Shown here: in pieces, positions 6,638 to 14,043 of the stretch
How positions within the stretch are numbered: the first letter of the stretch is position 1
Layout: every line of letters starts with the position of its first letter
Assembly: GCA_023701075.1 (NCBI GenBank)
Contig: JAMPXQ010000012.1
Location: 1 to 17,748 of the forward strand
Length of the DNA: 17,748 nt
Direction of reading: 5' to 3'
Source: Candidatus Woesearchaeota archaeon
GTDB taxonomy: Archaea > Nanobdellota > Nanobdellia > Woesearchaeales > GW2011-AR15
Notes under the pieces: model-generated
What the model was told of the DNA's origin: nothing
Seen by the model: only the letters and a program-made list of their open reading frames with translations
The model's database searches: none
Program-made: the position numbers and the translations under genes

Positions 6638-8290
6638 TCAAGCAAATGGCGGTTTGATCATCAGGAAGAAGAAAAGCAGGACCCCGCCGATGATTATCGT
6701 CAGGAATGCTGCGCCAAATATCGTCCAAAACTTTACCCAGCTTTTTATTCTTTGGTTGCCTATAGTGATATCATTCAGTTCTATATGATGCGTAGCGCCT
6801 CTGAAGAACCATCCGCTTGCTGTGGCATCTTTGTTTAGGAGTGCCTCCAGTTTTTTCCACGCAAATATGAGGTTTCCAAACAATGGGATGCCGCTCTCAT
6901 AATTTAAGTAGATTATCCCTTTCTTGTCCTGGAATATCATGTCTTCTCCAAAGATATACCCTGCAGTCCCTCTTCCAATCGCCTTCCCGTTCAATCTTAC
7001 AGGCCTTCCTCTCACAGGGCTGGCATAAGGGTCAGCCATGAGTGTAAGTACATCGCTCTCTTTGAATCCTGAAGGGAACATATAGCTGACTTTGATATAT
7101 TGCAGCACTATCAGGAGGCCAAAAAATGCCATAGACGACACAAGAAAATAGTTCTGCTTGGTTATGAATTGGAATGCAAGTCCTATTAGGTATCCAATGA
7201 ATAGGAATGTCGTAGAGTATTTCACCGCAAGGTCAGTGAAGAAATGTCCCCATATTTTTCCTTTATCCACATGTTGTGTGTCGAATTCAAATGTTTTCTT
7301 CTCGCTCATGCTGCACAGTCTCTTGATTCTCTTTCCGACCAAGGGATGTGTTGAGCTGAGTTCAAATATGAACGCCCAAGGGTTCACAAGATCGAAAGTA
7401 AGTGCTTTCTCCATGAGTTTCTTGTCTTCCTTTGAATTCAGGAAGACTAGGCCGACTTCATTTGCAGCCTTGAAATCAAATATTCCCTGTGCTCTTGTAT
7501 TGTTCAGCAGGTGCGCAGTCTTCTGCGTATCCGGGACAGAAGCTATGCCGTATGCAATCTTTATCAGTGCAGAGCTCAGATGATCAGGATGCGTCTTCTT
7601 TGCGGCAAACTCATCAGCATAGTACTCCCTAAGCCTGCTTAAGTAAAGGACGATATATGTCCCTACAACATAGAATATGTAAGATGCAATCCCTATAAGG
7701 TAAAGCAGTGCCTGTCCGTTTCCTTTCTTCTCTCCTCTCTTTCCGAAAGCAGCGCTCTGGTTTCTTGTCTTTGTGCATATGACATACACTTCATAGAGCA
7801 CATCAAGAAGTGTAGTTGCAATGGTCATTATGATGAAATCCCTATTGATTATATGTCCTAGTTCATGGGCGATGACAGCTTCCAGTTCATCTTCATTGAG
7901 GAATTTGAATAATCCTTCAGTAAGTATTATTCTGGCATTGAATGCACCGCTTCCATATGTGAAAGCAGTCGGATTCTCATCCTGTATTATCCCGATCTTA
8001 GGGACCTTTATCTTATGTTCATCGCACACTTTCTTTACAAACTTCATGTAAGGATAATGCATCAGTTTTTCAGGTTCATAGAACTGCATTTTATAGAACC
8101 ACTTATACATTAGGTCAGAGATATATGGCGAGATGAGCCACATCAGGAAATTGAAGAATATAGTCAGTCCAATCAGTATCTGCCAAGAGATTGCATTGAA
8201 GAAGAATGCAAGAGTGAGCAGGATGGTGAACACAAATCCACCCAGGATTCCAAGAGTCAGTAGGGACGCAAACTGCAGTTTTAGTTTCAT
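6638..8290 (-). CDS. htpX: HtpX-like M48 membrane metalloprotease with C-terminal extension
   Basis: This 550-residue integral membrane zinc protease has HELGH at H142-H146 and the M48 third ligand in REYYADEFAAK (E222, with D226). Two N-terminal helices (~10-55) precede the catalytic domain; further hydrophobic segments lie at ~190-215. The STHPLVGKRIKRL segment is typical of HtpX. Classical HtpX ends near 290 residues; this one continues with two more helices (~355-400), a beta-rich domain (~415-505, SPVRGRPVRLNGKAIGRG) and a last helix (~520-545). The extra domain has the look of an OB-like or GIDE-like fold, but that is inference. HtpX degrades damaged membrane proteins at the cytoplasmic face. 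The ATG is about 27 bases from a minus-strand TATA-like box. The gene is monocistronic and convergent with the GTPase gene. Confidence 0.88.
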   Translation of the reverse strand: MKLKLQFASLLTLGILGGFVFTILLTLAFFFNAISWQILIGLTIFFNFLMWLISPYISDLMYKWFYKMQFYEPEKLMHYPYMKFVKKVCDEHKIKVPKIGIIQDENPTAFTYGSGAFNARIILTEGLFKFLNEDELEAVIAHELGHIINRDFIIMTIATTLLDVLYEVYVICTKTRNQSAAFGKRGEKKGNGQALLYLIGIASYIFYVVGTYIVLYLSRLREYYADEFAAKKTHPDHLSSALIKIAYGIASVPDTQKTAHLLNNTRAQGIFDFKAANEVGLVFLNSKEDKKLMEKALTFDLVNPWAFIFELSSTHPLVGKRIKRLCSMSEKKTFEFDTQHVDKGKIWGHFFTDLAVKYSTTFLFIGYLIGLAFQFITKQNYFLVSSMAFFGLLIVLQYIKVSYMFPSGFKESDVLTLMADPYASPVRGRPVRLNGKAIGRGTAGYIFGEDMIFQDKKGIIYLNYESGIPLFGNLIFAWKKLEALLNKDATASGWFFRGATHHIELNDITIGNQRIKSWVKFWTIFGAAFLTIIIGGVLLFFFLMIKPPFA

Positions 8291-8310
8291 GCAAGGTATC
8301 GAGATATTAC

Positions 8311-8324
8311 GGTTTAAATAAATA
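8311..8324 (-). promoter_or_regulatory. TATA-like promoter of htpX
   Basis: On the minus strand this reads ATTTATTTAAACC, centred about 27 bases before the ATG at 8290. No heat-shock operator repeat is obvious next to it. Confidence 0.5.
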
Positions 8325-8388
8325 TCGGATATTATTTAGTATGTCTAGTTTTTTTTAATGATGCAAGAAGTAAATGAAACAAAATATT

Positions 8389-8454
8389 TCACCCAGGAGG
8401 CCCTTTCCCTTCATCCATCCTTAGCAGTCCTTTGAAAGATCTGTGGTCTTTCAT
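8389..8454 (-). CDS. small ORF B (21 aa), directly after an in-frame TAG
   Basis: The frame begins MKDHRSFKGLLRMDEGKG and ends with TGA. Its ATG follows the TAG of ORF A without a gap and in the same frame, so A and B together form a 51-residue frame with one internal stop. GGTGAT, 4 bases before this ATG, could act as a ribosome binding site. It may be a second micropeptide, the distal half of a gene broken by one mutation, or the product of read-through. I recognise no family. Confidence 0.25.
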   Translation of the reverse strand: MKDHRSFKGLLRMDEGKGPPG

Positions 8455-8547
8455 CTAGATCACCATCCTGTTCTTGAAATTCGATGCATTCTCAAGACTT
8501 GGGAGCTCGTAGAGCTCCTCCCAAAACCTTATCATCTCCATCTTCAT
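8455..8547 (-). CDS. small ORF A (30 aa) with strong Shine-Dalgarno site
   Basis: The frame begins MKMEMIRFWEELYELPSLEN and ends RMVI then TAG. The start has GAGGTG (plus-strand 8554-8559) 6 bases upstream and a TATA-like box at 8582-8591, so transcription would begin about 13 bases before the ATG. Most other first genes here are leaderless, so an SD-led short leader stands out and supports real translation. Composition is protein-like (FWEELYEL, amphipathic). It lies in the 366-base gap between htpX and the 7TM gene, which otherwise shows no long frame. It may be a micropeptide or, with ORF B, a recently broken 51-residue gene. Confidence 0.35.
   Translation of the reverse strand: MKMEMIRFWEELYELPSLENASNFKNRMVI
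8499..8524. repeat. GAGCTC hairpin inside small ORF A
   Basis: TTGGGAGCTC (8499-8508) and GAGCTC-CTC-CCAA (8512-8524) are complementary apart from a 3-base bulge, with a GTA loop. It is one of the stronger hairpins in the window. It has no U-tract on the minus strand, so it is not a classical terminator; it may only reflect the repeated Glu-Leu codons of ORF A. Confidence 0.4.
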
Positions 8548-8581
8548 CTAAAACACCTCATGAATTTATTATGGTAAAACT

Positions 8582-8591
8582 GGTTTATAAG
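8582..8591 (-). promoter_or_regulatory. TATA-like promoter of the small ORFs
   Basis: On the minus strand CTTATAAACC is centred about 40 bases before the ORF A ATG. It predicts transcription starting next to the GAGGTG ribosome site at about 8561. It is back to back with the 7TM gene promoter. Confidence 0.4.
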
Positions 8592-8627
8592 CAGTCTTAA
8601 GGAAAAATCAGATTATTTTTTCACAAA

Positions 8628-8637
8628 CTTTAAAAAC
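8628..8637 (+). promoter_or_regulatory. TATA-like promoter of the 7TM/winged-helix pair
   Basis: CTTTAAAAAC is centred about 25 bases before the ATG at 8658, which fits a leaderless message for the two-gene unit. Confidence 0.5.
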
Positions 8638-8657
8638 ATAGATTCATTAAAACATCT

Positions 8658-9335
8658 ATGCTCAATCTTTATAGGATAGATACGGCAGTGATACTTTATT
8701 CGATAGTGCTTCAATTGGTATTCTCATTTGTGACATTCTTCATCTCATTCCTGTCATACAAGATATTCAAGGTGACAAAGAATGAGCAGGCAAAGGCCAT
8801 GAGCCTTGCATTTCTGTTCATTTTCATATCGTATATGGTTCAGGCAGTTTTTGATTTCTTGATATATCTGAGGGTGAGCCACGATAATTATGTCTTTATG
8901 GGCATACATCCATTGAGTGTGCTAAATGAGCAGGGGCTGTATCTCCATACTGTATTTTTTGCATTAGGATTCTCTATGCTTATGTATAATGCATTTCGGT
9001 CTGATAAGAAGAGCTTGCTATGGTATTTTATCTTGTCTTCTCTGATAATCCTATTCATATCAAAGACATTGATGTCAGGTTTTTTCACTTTGGCATCTCT
9101 ATACCTTGGTTTCTTGGCATATCATTTCTTCCTCAATTATCATGAGAAGAAGACAAGGGCAAGCCTTGCGGTTGCAGCAGCATTCACTCTTTTGTTCATA
9201 GGGAAGCTTGGTTACATATTGTTTAAGCCAAGTTCATTCGTTTACATGATTGACCAGACATTGGATCTGTTAGGATATCTGCTTTTGATATCGAATTATT
9301 ATCTTTTGAGACAGGATGGCAAAAAGAAGAGATAG
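8658..9335 (+). CDS. seven-helix membrane protein, candidate sensor
   Basis: This 225-residue protein has seven hydrophobic helices by eye, at about 10-37, 46-70, 92-112, 118-135, 138-160, 167-187 and 195-217, with a short basic C-terminus (DGKKKR). Loops are short and there is no kinase, HAMP or enzyme domain. I do not recognise a named family, though 7TM proteins of this size next to small winged-helix proteins suggest a receptor role in archaea. The last 20 bases overlap the start of the winged-helix gene, so the two are co-transcribed and probably translationally coupled. The ATG at 8658 is about 25 bases from a TATA-like box, so this is the first gene of the unit. It may sense a membrane or external signal and pass it to the regulator; that is inferred from gene order only. 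Confidence 0.75.
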   Translation: MLNLYRIDTAVILYSIVLQLVFSFVTFFISFLSYKIFKVTKNEQAKAMSLAFLFIFISYMVQAVFDFLIYLRVSHDNYVFMGIHPLSVLNEQGLYLHTVFFALGFSMLMYNAFRSDKKSLLWYFILSSLIILFISKTLMSGFFTLASLYLGFLAYHFFLNYHEKKTRASLAVAAAFTLLFIGKLGYILFKPSSFVYMIDQTLDLLGYLLLISNYYLLRQDGKKKR

Positions 9336-9591
9336 GTTGGAGATAATAAAGGACATTCTCTATCTTATACAGGAAAAAGGAGAGAGGCTAAAACCTACTC
9401 ATATAATGTATAAGGCAAACCTCTCGCATCAGATGCTTACAGAATATCTGACAGAGCTTAAGAGTACAGGCATGCTTATAGAAGTCATAGAGAAGAAAAA
9501 GAAGATATTCCGCTTGACAGACAAAGGCCATAGTTTCCTAAAGGACTATGGCATGATGCGCGGATTCATGGAATCTTACGGCATAGAATAG
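9316..9591 (+). CDS. winged-helix transcriptional regulator, HTH_45-like
   Basis: This 91-residue protein follows the pattern of small archaeal winged-helix proteins of the HTH_45 type: a first helix (LEIIKDILYLIQEKGE, ~8-23), THIMYKANLSHQMLTEYLTEL (recognition region, ~28-48), STGMLIEV, then the wing KIFRLTDKGHSFLKDY (~62-77). Such proteins bind DNA as dimers. No ligand or metal site is evident. The start overlaps the 3' end of the 7TM gene by 20 bases, so it is the second gene of that operon. Its targets are unknown; its own promoter at 8628 and the promoter at 9590 are the natural first candidates. The family call rests on pattern recognition and is fairly secure for winged helix, less so for the exact subfamily. 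Confidence 0.82.
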   Translation: MAKRRDRLEIIKDILYLIQEKGERLKPTHIMYKANLSHQMLTEYLTELKSTGMLIEVIEKKKKIFRLTDKGHSFLKDYGMMRGFMESYGIE

Positions 9592-9599
9592 CTTAAATT
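9590..9599 (+). promoter_or_regulatory. TATA-like promoter of the HAD-HAD-ahcY operon
   Basis: AGCTTAAATT lies at the stop of the winged-helix gene and is centred about 28 bases before the ATG at 9623. Confidence 0.4.
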
Positions 9600-9622
9600 C
9601 AGGCAGTTATTCTTTTTGATGA

Positions 9623-10258
9623 ATGGTCAAAGCACTTATATTCGACATGGACGGAGTAGTGGTCCTTTCAGGGCCTGTCTTTGCAAGGATATTCTCAGAG
9701 AAATTGAGCAGGGATTTTGATATTCAGGTAAGTCCGGATGAGTTCAGGATGGATGGCAATAGGTGGGAGTCATCGATAATTAAAGCGCTGCATAAGAGAG
9801 GCATGAAGATAGAAGATGAAGAGGCGAAAAAGATAGCGACAGAGTGCCGTTCTAGGTATGCTAAAGAATTCGGGCTCAGCACAAATCCAGGCTGGCTGGA
9901 ATTTACAGAAGAAGCAAAGAAAAAAGGATATAAAGTCGCATTAGGTACAAATGGCTCAAAGTTAGTCATAGACTCTCTTCTAAAAAAGATGTCGCTTGAT
10001 GTCTTTGATGCAGTAGTCACATTTGATGACGTAAAAGAGGGAAAGCCTTCGCCTGATATATATCTGAAATGCGCTTCTCTCCTTAAAGCTGATACAAAGG
10101 ATTGCATCGTATTTGAAGACTCACTTACAGGGATAATAGCAGCAAAACGTGCTGGCATGAGATGCATTGCATTGACGACGTCAATGGAGCGCCAATTCCT
10201 TACAGATGCAGATAGGATAATAGACTCATTCTATGAATTGAAGGTAGATAGCTTATGA
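9623..10258 (+). CDS. HAD-superfamily phosphatase (beta-phosphoglucomutase-like), first of a tandem pair
   Basis: This 211-residue HAD hydrolase has all four motifs: FDMDGVVV with nucleophile D8 and D10, LGTNGSK with T109 (motif II), EGKPSPDIY with K141 (motif III) and VFEDSLTG with E165-D166 (motif IV). The helical cap between motifs I and II is of the small alpha type seen in beta-phosphoglucomutase and phosphoglycolate-phosphatase relatives. The substrate cannot be told from sequence. The ATG at 9623 is chosen over an out-of-frame ATG at 9619. It is the first gene of a tight unit: its stop overlaps the next start (ATGA). The second HAD has the same motif layout, so the pair probably arose by duplication and diverged. 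Confidence 0.88.
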   Translation: MVKALIFDMDGVVVLSGPVFARIFSEKLSRDFDIQVSPDEFRMDGNRWESSIIKALHKRGMKIEDEEAKKIATECRSRYAKEFGLSTNPGWLEFTEEAKKKGYKVALGTNGSKLVIDSLLKKMSLDVFDAVVTFDDVKEGKPSPDIYLKCASLLKADTKDCIVFEDSLTGIIAAKRAGMRCIALTTSMERQFLTDADRIIDSFYELKVDSL

Positions 10259-10902
10259 TTAGGGGGATACTGTTTGATATGGATGGAGTGATAATAGATT
10301 CCAACCATATCCATTATGATACATGGTCGTATGTCTTCAAGCAGTATGGATATATTATAGACAAAAAAGAGTTCGGGATGCATCTAGGAGAGAGCGCATT
10401 TCATTTCACAGAGCATTTTGTGAAAGCAGCAAAGCTGGATGTCAAGATACAAGTGGTGCTTGATAAGATTCTGGAAAGAAGCAGGGAAGAGAGGGACAGG
10501 GTTCTTCTAAAGCCGCACGTGTCAGTAGTCCTTCCGATATTGAAACGAGATTACAAGATTGCGCTTGCTACAGGAGCAAACAGGGAATGGGCAGAGTATG
10601 TCGTAAAAAAATTTGGTCTGTCTTTTGATTTTATAATCGGAGGAGACGAAGTAAGGCGTGCCAAACCAGATCCGGAGATATTCCTAAGGGCAGCAAAAGG
10701 TTTAGGATTGGATCCAAAAGAATGTGTTGTTGTTGAAGATGCGCTTCTTGGTATGAGAGCAGCAAAGGCAGCAGGGATAAAAGTAATAGCGATCCCAGAT
10801 GAATTCACAAGATACCAGGATCATAGTATATCAGATTTAAAAATAGTGGATGTTTCTGGATTAATTAGCATACTAAAGCAGATCGATAAGACAAGCGGGT
10901 GA
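10255..10902 (+). CDS. HAD-superfamily phosphatase, second of a tandem pair
   Basis: This is a 215-residue HAD hydrolase: FDMDGVIIDS (D8, D10), LATGANRE (T106), RRAKPDPEIF (K137) and VVEDALLGM (E161-D162). The helical cap includes HLGESAFHFTEHF. It is of the beta-phosphoglucomutase/phosphoglycolate-phosphatase type, with unknown substrate. The start overlaps the preceding stop in ATGA, a sign of translational coupling; the ahcY start follows 3 bases after its own stop. The arrangement puts two phosphatases of the same class under one promoter with SAH hydrolase, so they may process a metabolite of methyl or nucleoside turnover, but co-expression is all the sequence shows. Confidence 0.88.
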   Translation: MIRGILFDMDGVIIDSNHIHYDTWSYVFKQYGYIIDKKEFGMHLGESAFHFTEHFVKAAKLDVKIQVVLDKILERSREERDRVLLKPHVSVVLPILKRDYKIALATGANREWAEYVVKKFGLSFDFIIGGDEVRRAKPDPEIFLRAAKGLGLDPKECVVVEDALLGMRAAKAAGIKVIAIPDEFTRYQDHSISDLKIVDVSGLISILKQIDKTSG

Positions 10903-10905
10903 TGG

Positions 10906-12321
10906 ATGATGGAAATTACAAAAAATTACATTGTGAAGGATATGTCTCTTGCAGAGCTAGGGAGAAGAGAGATAGAGCTGGCAGAGAAAGAGATGCCGGG
11001 CCTCATGGCAGTGAGGGAGAAGCATGGGAAGGCTAAGCCTCTAAAAGGCTCAAGGATAACAGGCAGCCTTCATATGACAGCTCAGACAGCAGTCCTCATA
11101 GAGACATTGAAGATCCTGGGTGCAGACGTAAGATGGTGCTCTTGTAATATCTATTCAACAAACGATGCAGCTGCTTCAGCTATAGCCGCGTCAGGAACAC
11201 CTGTATTTGCATATAAAGGAGAATCCTTGAAAGAATACTGGCAGTTCACAGAGAAAGCGCTTGATTTTGGGAATGGCATAGGACCGAATCTGATAGTTGA
11301 TGATGGCGGAGACGCAACATTGATGATCCATAAAGGGGTTGAGATAGAGAAAGATCCCTCCTTATTAAAGAAAGATTACTCAAAAGAAGGCGAGGATTTC
11401 AGGGAGCTAATGCAATTGCTTGCAGACATAAATAAGGCAGATAAGGCAAGATGGACAAAGGTCGCAAAAGAAGTGAAGGGTGTGTCCGAAGAGACGACGA
11501 CAGGAGTCCATAGGCTATATCAGATGATGGAGCAAAAAAAGCTCCTCTTCCCAGCTATAAATGTGAACGATTCAGTCACAAAGAGCAAGTTTGATAATCT
11601 CTATGGCTGCCGTGAATCTCTTGCAGACGGCATAAAACGAGCTACTGATGTCATGGTTGCAGGAAAGACAGTTGTCGTGTGCGGCTATGGTGACGTAGGG
11701 AAAGGATGCGCACAGAGCATGAGAGGCTTTGGCGCAAGGGTCATAGTGACTGAAGTGGATCCTATCTGCGCTCTCCAGGCGGCGATGGAAGGGTATGAAG
11801 TGAAGACAGTAGAGGATGCAGTGAAAGATGCAGATCTGTTTATCACAGCCACAGGGAACTGTGACATAATAACTCTTGAGCACATGCAGAAGATGAAGGA
11901 TCATGCGATTGTGGGAAACATCGGCCATTTCGATAACGAGATACAGGTAGAGAGGCTGCTGAACCTAAAAGGAATCAGGCAGATAAACATAAAGCCGCAG
12001 GTGGATAAGTTTGTCTTCCCTGATGGCCATGCAATAATCCTCCTCTCTATGGGAAGGTTGCTCAATCTGGGGAATGCAAAAGGCCATCCGTCCTTTGTGA
12101 TGTCAAATTCCTTCACGAACCAGGTATTGGCTCAGCTCAAGCTCTGGCAGGAGAAAGTTCCTTTAGGTGTGCATAGGCTGCCAAAAGAGCTGGATGAGGA
12201 AGTCGCACGTCTTCATCTTGAGAAGATTGGTGTCAGATTGACAAAGCTTTCAAAAAGCCAGGCAGACTATATCGGTGTGAAGATAGAAGGTCCATATAAG
12301 CCGGAGCATTATAGGTATTGA
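10906..12321 (+). CDS. ahcY: S-adenosyl-L-homocysteine hydrolase
   Basis: This 471-residue enzyme splits S-adenosylhomocysteine into adenosine and homocysteine, relieving product inhibition of methyltransferases. The family is unmistakable: [46 protein letters not shown] (K226, D230, N231, C235 match the catalytic Lys, Asp, Asn and Cys), the NAD-binding GYGDVGKG (260-267), and the C-terminal KPEHYRY, whose Lys and Tyr reach the cofactor of the partner subunit. The extra segment at about 145-190 ([17 protein letters not shown] onward) and the intact C-terminal tail are traits of the long bacterial type; many archaeal enzymes are shorter and lack the tail. ATG codons at 10906 and 10909 are both possible starts; GGTGAT overlapping the preceding stop is the probable ribosome site. 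It is the third gene of its operon, followed by a T-rich stretch. Confidence 0.96.
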   Translation: MMEITKNYIVKDMSLAELGRREIELAEKEMPGLMAVREKHGKAKPLKGSRITGSLHMTAQTAVLIETLKILGADVRWCSCNIYSTNDAAASAIAASGTPVFAYKGESLKEYWQFTEKALDFGNGIGPNLIVDDGGDATLMIHKGVEIEKDPSLLKKDYSKEGEDFRELMQLLADINKADKARWTKVAKEVKGVSEETTTGVHRLYQMMEQKKLLFPAINVNDSVTKSKFDNLYGCRESLADGIKRATDVMVAGKTVVVCGYGDVGKGCAQSMRGFGARVIVTEVDPICALQAAMEGYEVKTVEDAVKDADLFITATGNCDIITLEHMQKMKDHAIVGNIGHFDNEIQVERLLNLKGIRQINIKPQVDKFVFPDGHAIILLSMGRLLNLGNAKGHPSFVMSNSFTNQVLAQLKLWQEKVPLGVHRLPKELDEEVARLHLEKIGVRLTKLSKSQADYIGVKIEGPYKPEHYRY

Positions 12322-12325
12322 TTAT

Positions 12326-12347
12326 CTTTATGTTTTTATATTTTTTA
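12326..12347 (+). terminator. T-rich terminator after ahcY
   Basis: Several T-runs (CTTTATGTTTTTATATTTTTT) begin 5 bases after the ahcY stop. Archaeal RNA polymerase terminates at such oligo-T tracts without a hairpin. The tract overlaps the 3' end of the convergent Nudix gene. Confidence 0.4.
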
Positions 12348-12735
12348 TCAATTCTTTTAAGCTGGCACAGGCATGTTCACTATCAATTAGCTCTTGTTTT
12401 GAGAGCCACAAATGATCAATGATATGCTTGTTGTCTTTTGTTAGTCTTATTTCAGTATCAGTCCTTATGAATCTAGATTCATAGCAAAGGCAGATGACCT
12501 GGTCACCATCTATCTCTCTGAAGAACCAATATGTGCCGGCTGGTTCATGGATTTCAATCTCTTCATCCAGTTCTTCCAGTATCTCTCTTTTTAGGGCATC
12601 GGTTGGTGTTTCACCGTATTCAATCCTCCCTCCTGGAAGGTCAATTATCATTTTCCCCTTAATCACATATCTCAAGAAAAGAATCTTATCCTCTTTCCAA
12701 AATATCCCTTTTGCAGCAGCATGCACGCGGTCCAT
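12328..12735 (-). CDS. Nudix hydrolase
   Basis: This 135-residue single-domain protein has a Nudix box at residues 36-58: G36-RIEYG-E42-TPTDALK-R50-E51-ILEEL. The metal-binding E51, E54 and E55 are kept. The usual Gly after EEx is Asp (D57), a mild departure. LPGG (33-36) precedes the box as usual, and the fold's beta-strands flank it. Family members hydrolyse nucleoside diphosphates linked to another group; here the substrate cannot be specified, and both house-cleaning and signalling roles are possible. The ATG at 12735 lies about 29 bases from a minus-strand TATA-like box. The gene is divergent from the kinase gene and convergent with ahcY, with only 6 bases between stops. Confidence 0.88.
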   Translation of the reverse strand: MDRVHAAAKGIFWKEDKILFLRYVIKGKMIIDLPGGRIEYGETPTDALKREILEELDEEIEIHEPAGTYWFFREIDGDQVICLCYESRFIRTDTEIRLTKDNKHIIDHLWLSKQELIDSEHACASLKELIKNIKT

Positions 12736-12760
12736 ATGCTATTTGGCTAATTGTTCCGGG

Positions 12761-12768
12761 ATATATAT
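12761..12768 (-). promoter_or_regulatory. TATA-like promoter of the Nudix gene
   Basis: ATATATAT is centred about 29 bases before the ATG at 12735, and back to back with the kinase promoter about 60 bases away. Confidence 0.4.
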
Positions 12769-12822
12769 CTTGTTATTGTACTATATTGGGGTTGCTATCA
12801 AATGCAAGATGGCTAACTCAGT

Positions 12823-12833
12823 TTTTTATATAT
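12823..12833 (+). promoter_or_regulatory. TATA-like promoter of kinase 1, decides its start
   Basis: TTTTTATATAT is centred near 12828. It overlaps the most upstream in-frame ATG (12832), which therefore cannot be in the transcript. The ATGs at 12850 and 12853 fall 22-25 bases downstream, where a leaderless start would be. Confidence 0.5.
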
Positions 12834-12849
12834 GCTGAATTTACCTCGC

Positions 12850-13929
12850 ATGATGTCAAGTATGACTATTGGGCAGTTGCTGGAAAGAATCATTGTTAAA
12901 ACACCAGGATTAGAGATTGATTCATTCTCAGGACTCGCAGGGATTCCATTTGAATCATGGGCAGAATTATCTAGGTATGCAATTAATCAGTACACAGATT
13001 CCACTTTGATATTTGGAGGAATATTGGATAGTGCAAGCGTAGTAGTGAAGTTACCTTCACCTCCAAATAATGGTGTGGTTATGCCGATTGAATCACATTT
13101 GAATCTTAATAACATCACTATCGAAGATGAGATAGATATGGTTGAATTGCTGTTGCGTAATTCTAATTATCATCCATACCTTTTTCTGCCTTTGTCTTTT
13201 GGTTCAGTAGATTTTCCTATCTATAGGGAAAGTCAGGCCTTAAGTTATTTGATTTATCCTAGATATGGTAGAAATTTGGATGATATGATAGGAAGATTAG
13301 GTTTAGACGAGCTGATAGATTATAATACGCATATATGCAATGGATTAGCATGGCTGCACAGTCAAGGGGTGGTGCATAGGGACATTAAGCCTAGCAATTA
13401 TCCTATATTCAATGATGTTCCATATCTTTCAGATTTTGGAAACTCTAAAAATCTCAAATCATCTGCAAGTTATCATGGAGAATGTTTATACACAAATATG
13501 GTAGGTACTGAATATTATGCTTCTCCGGAAAGCCGGAGAGGATTTGTCACTAGGTCCGCAGATGTATATTCCTATGGCATGATGGCAGTTCAGATGCTGC
13601 TTAAGCTTACAGAACACAAGCTTGTTTCAAGACTCAAGGATTTTGGTTGGCAAGGAACCCCAGATGACATTGTATTTAATTCAGGATCAAACGCCTCATT
13701 ACTAAAAGCGCTTGGATATAGGGATGAATCAGAGTTTATAGGTGCAATTATGTCCACATATGGCAGGACACAAAGGCTTGAGAGATTTCTTGATGTTTTT
13801 GTTCCGGTGCTTGGAAACATCATACAGCCAGAAGACATAGGTCATGAAACACTCTCTCCGCATGCGTTTGACTATGATTACAGGCGCCCATCGATGAACA
13901 CTATAGTGTCATTAATAAGGCATTGCTAA
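12850..13929 (+). CDS. Hanks-type (eukaryotic-like) protein kinase 1
   Basis: With the ATG at 12850 this is a 359-residue soluble protein. Kinase subdomains in order: a degenerate glycine loop (LIFGGILDSASVVVKL, K67), hinge-like YLIYPRYG, catalytic loop HRDIKPSNYP (D178, N183), SDFGNS (D195), GTEYYASPES in place of APE, ADVYSYGMM (subdomain IX), and RPSMNTIVSLI near the C-terminus (subdomain XI). All catalytic residues are present, so activity on Ser/Thr is likely. About 55 N-terminal residues before the loop match nothing I know; a long insert lies between subdomains IX and XI. There is no membrane helix. Starts further upstream would lie within the TATA-like box. It shares YLxxPRY, a Pro two residues after the catalytic-loop Asn, and exact HRD-to-DFG spacing with the kinase at 17168. 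Confidence 0.85.
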   Translation: MMSSMTIGQLLERIIVKTPGLEIDSFSGLAGIPFESWAELSRYAINQYTDSTLIFGGILDSASVVVKLPSPPNNGVVMPIESHLNLNNITIEDEIDMVELLLRNSNYHPYLFLPLSFGSVDFPIYRESQALSYLIYPRYGRNLDDMIGRLGLDELIDYNTHICNGLAWLHSQGVVHRDIKPSNYPIFNDVPYLSDFGNSKNLKSSASYHGECLYTNMVGTEYYASPESRRGFVTRSADVYSYGMMAVQMLLKLTEHKLVSRLKDFGWQGTPDDIVFNSGSNASLLKALGYRDESEFIGAIMSTYGRTQRLERFLDVFVPVLGNIIQPEDIGHETLSPHAFDYDYRRPSMNTIVSLIRHC

Positions 13930-13930
13930 G

Positions 13931-13987
13931 CCAATCTTCAAGGGTATTATAATTTTTAAAAACATACTACGCTCTTTGAGAGATTGG
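13931..13987. repeat. inverted repeat flanking an orphan TATA-like box
   Basis: CCAATCTTCAA (13931-13941) pairs with TTGAGAGATTGG (13976-13987) apart from one bulged base. The loop holds TTTTTAAAAA (13953-13962), similar to the TATA-like boxes used elsewhere here, but no gene starts 25 bases on. It may end the kinase transcript or control a short RNA starting near 13982. Confidence 0.3.
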
Positions 13988-14033
13988 GTTTTTGGTTTAT
14001 GCGCTTTTATCGATATCTGGATTCTTGGGGTTA

Positions 14034-14043
14034 GATTTATAAC
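14034..14043 (+). promoter_or_regulatory. TATA-like promoter of the membrane protein at 14067
   Basis: GATTTATAAC is centred about 28 bases before the ATG at 14067. This favours that ATG over the TTG at 14064. Confidence 0.5.

Noticed and set aside
7158..7583. 141-residue plus-strand frame opposite htpX
   Set aside because: It lies within the M48 coding region, has no TATA-like box or ribosome site at the right distance, and no recognisable domain.
8358..8435. 25-codon plus-strand frame beginning MMQEVNETKYF in the htpX-7TM gap
   Set aside because: A weak AT-rich box lies at a suitable distance, but there is no ribosome site and it runs antisense to the better supported minus-strand small ORF.
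12832..12849. Upstream ATG for kinase 1 (six extra residues)
   Set aside because: This ATG is part of the TATA-like box itself, so it cannot be in a transcript starting from that promoter.
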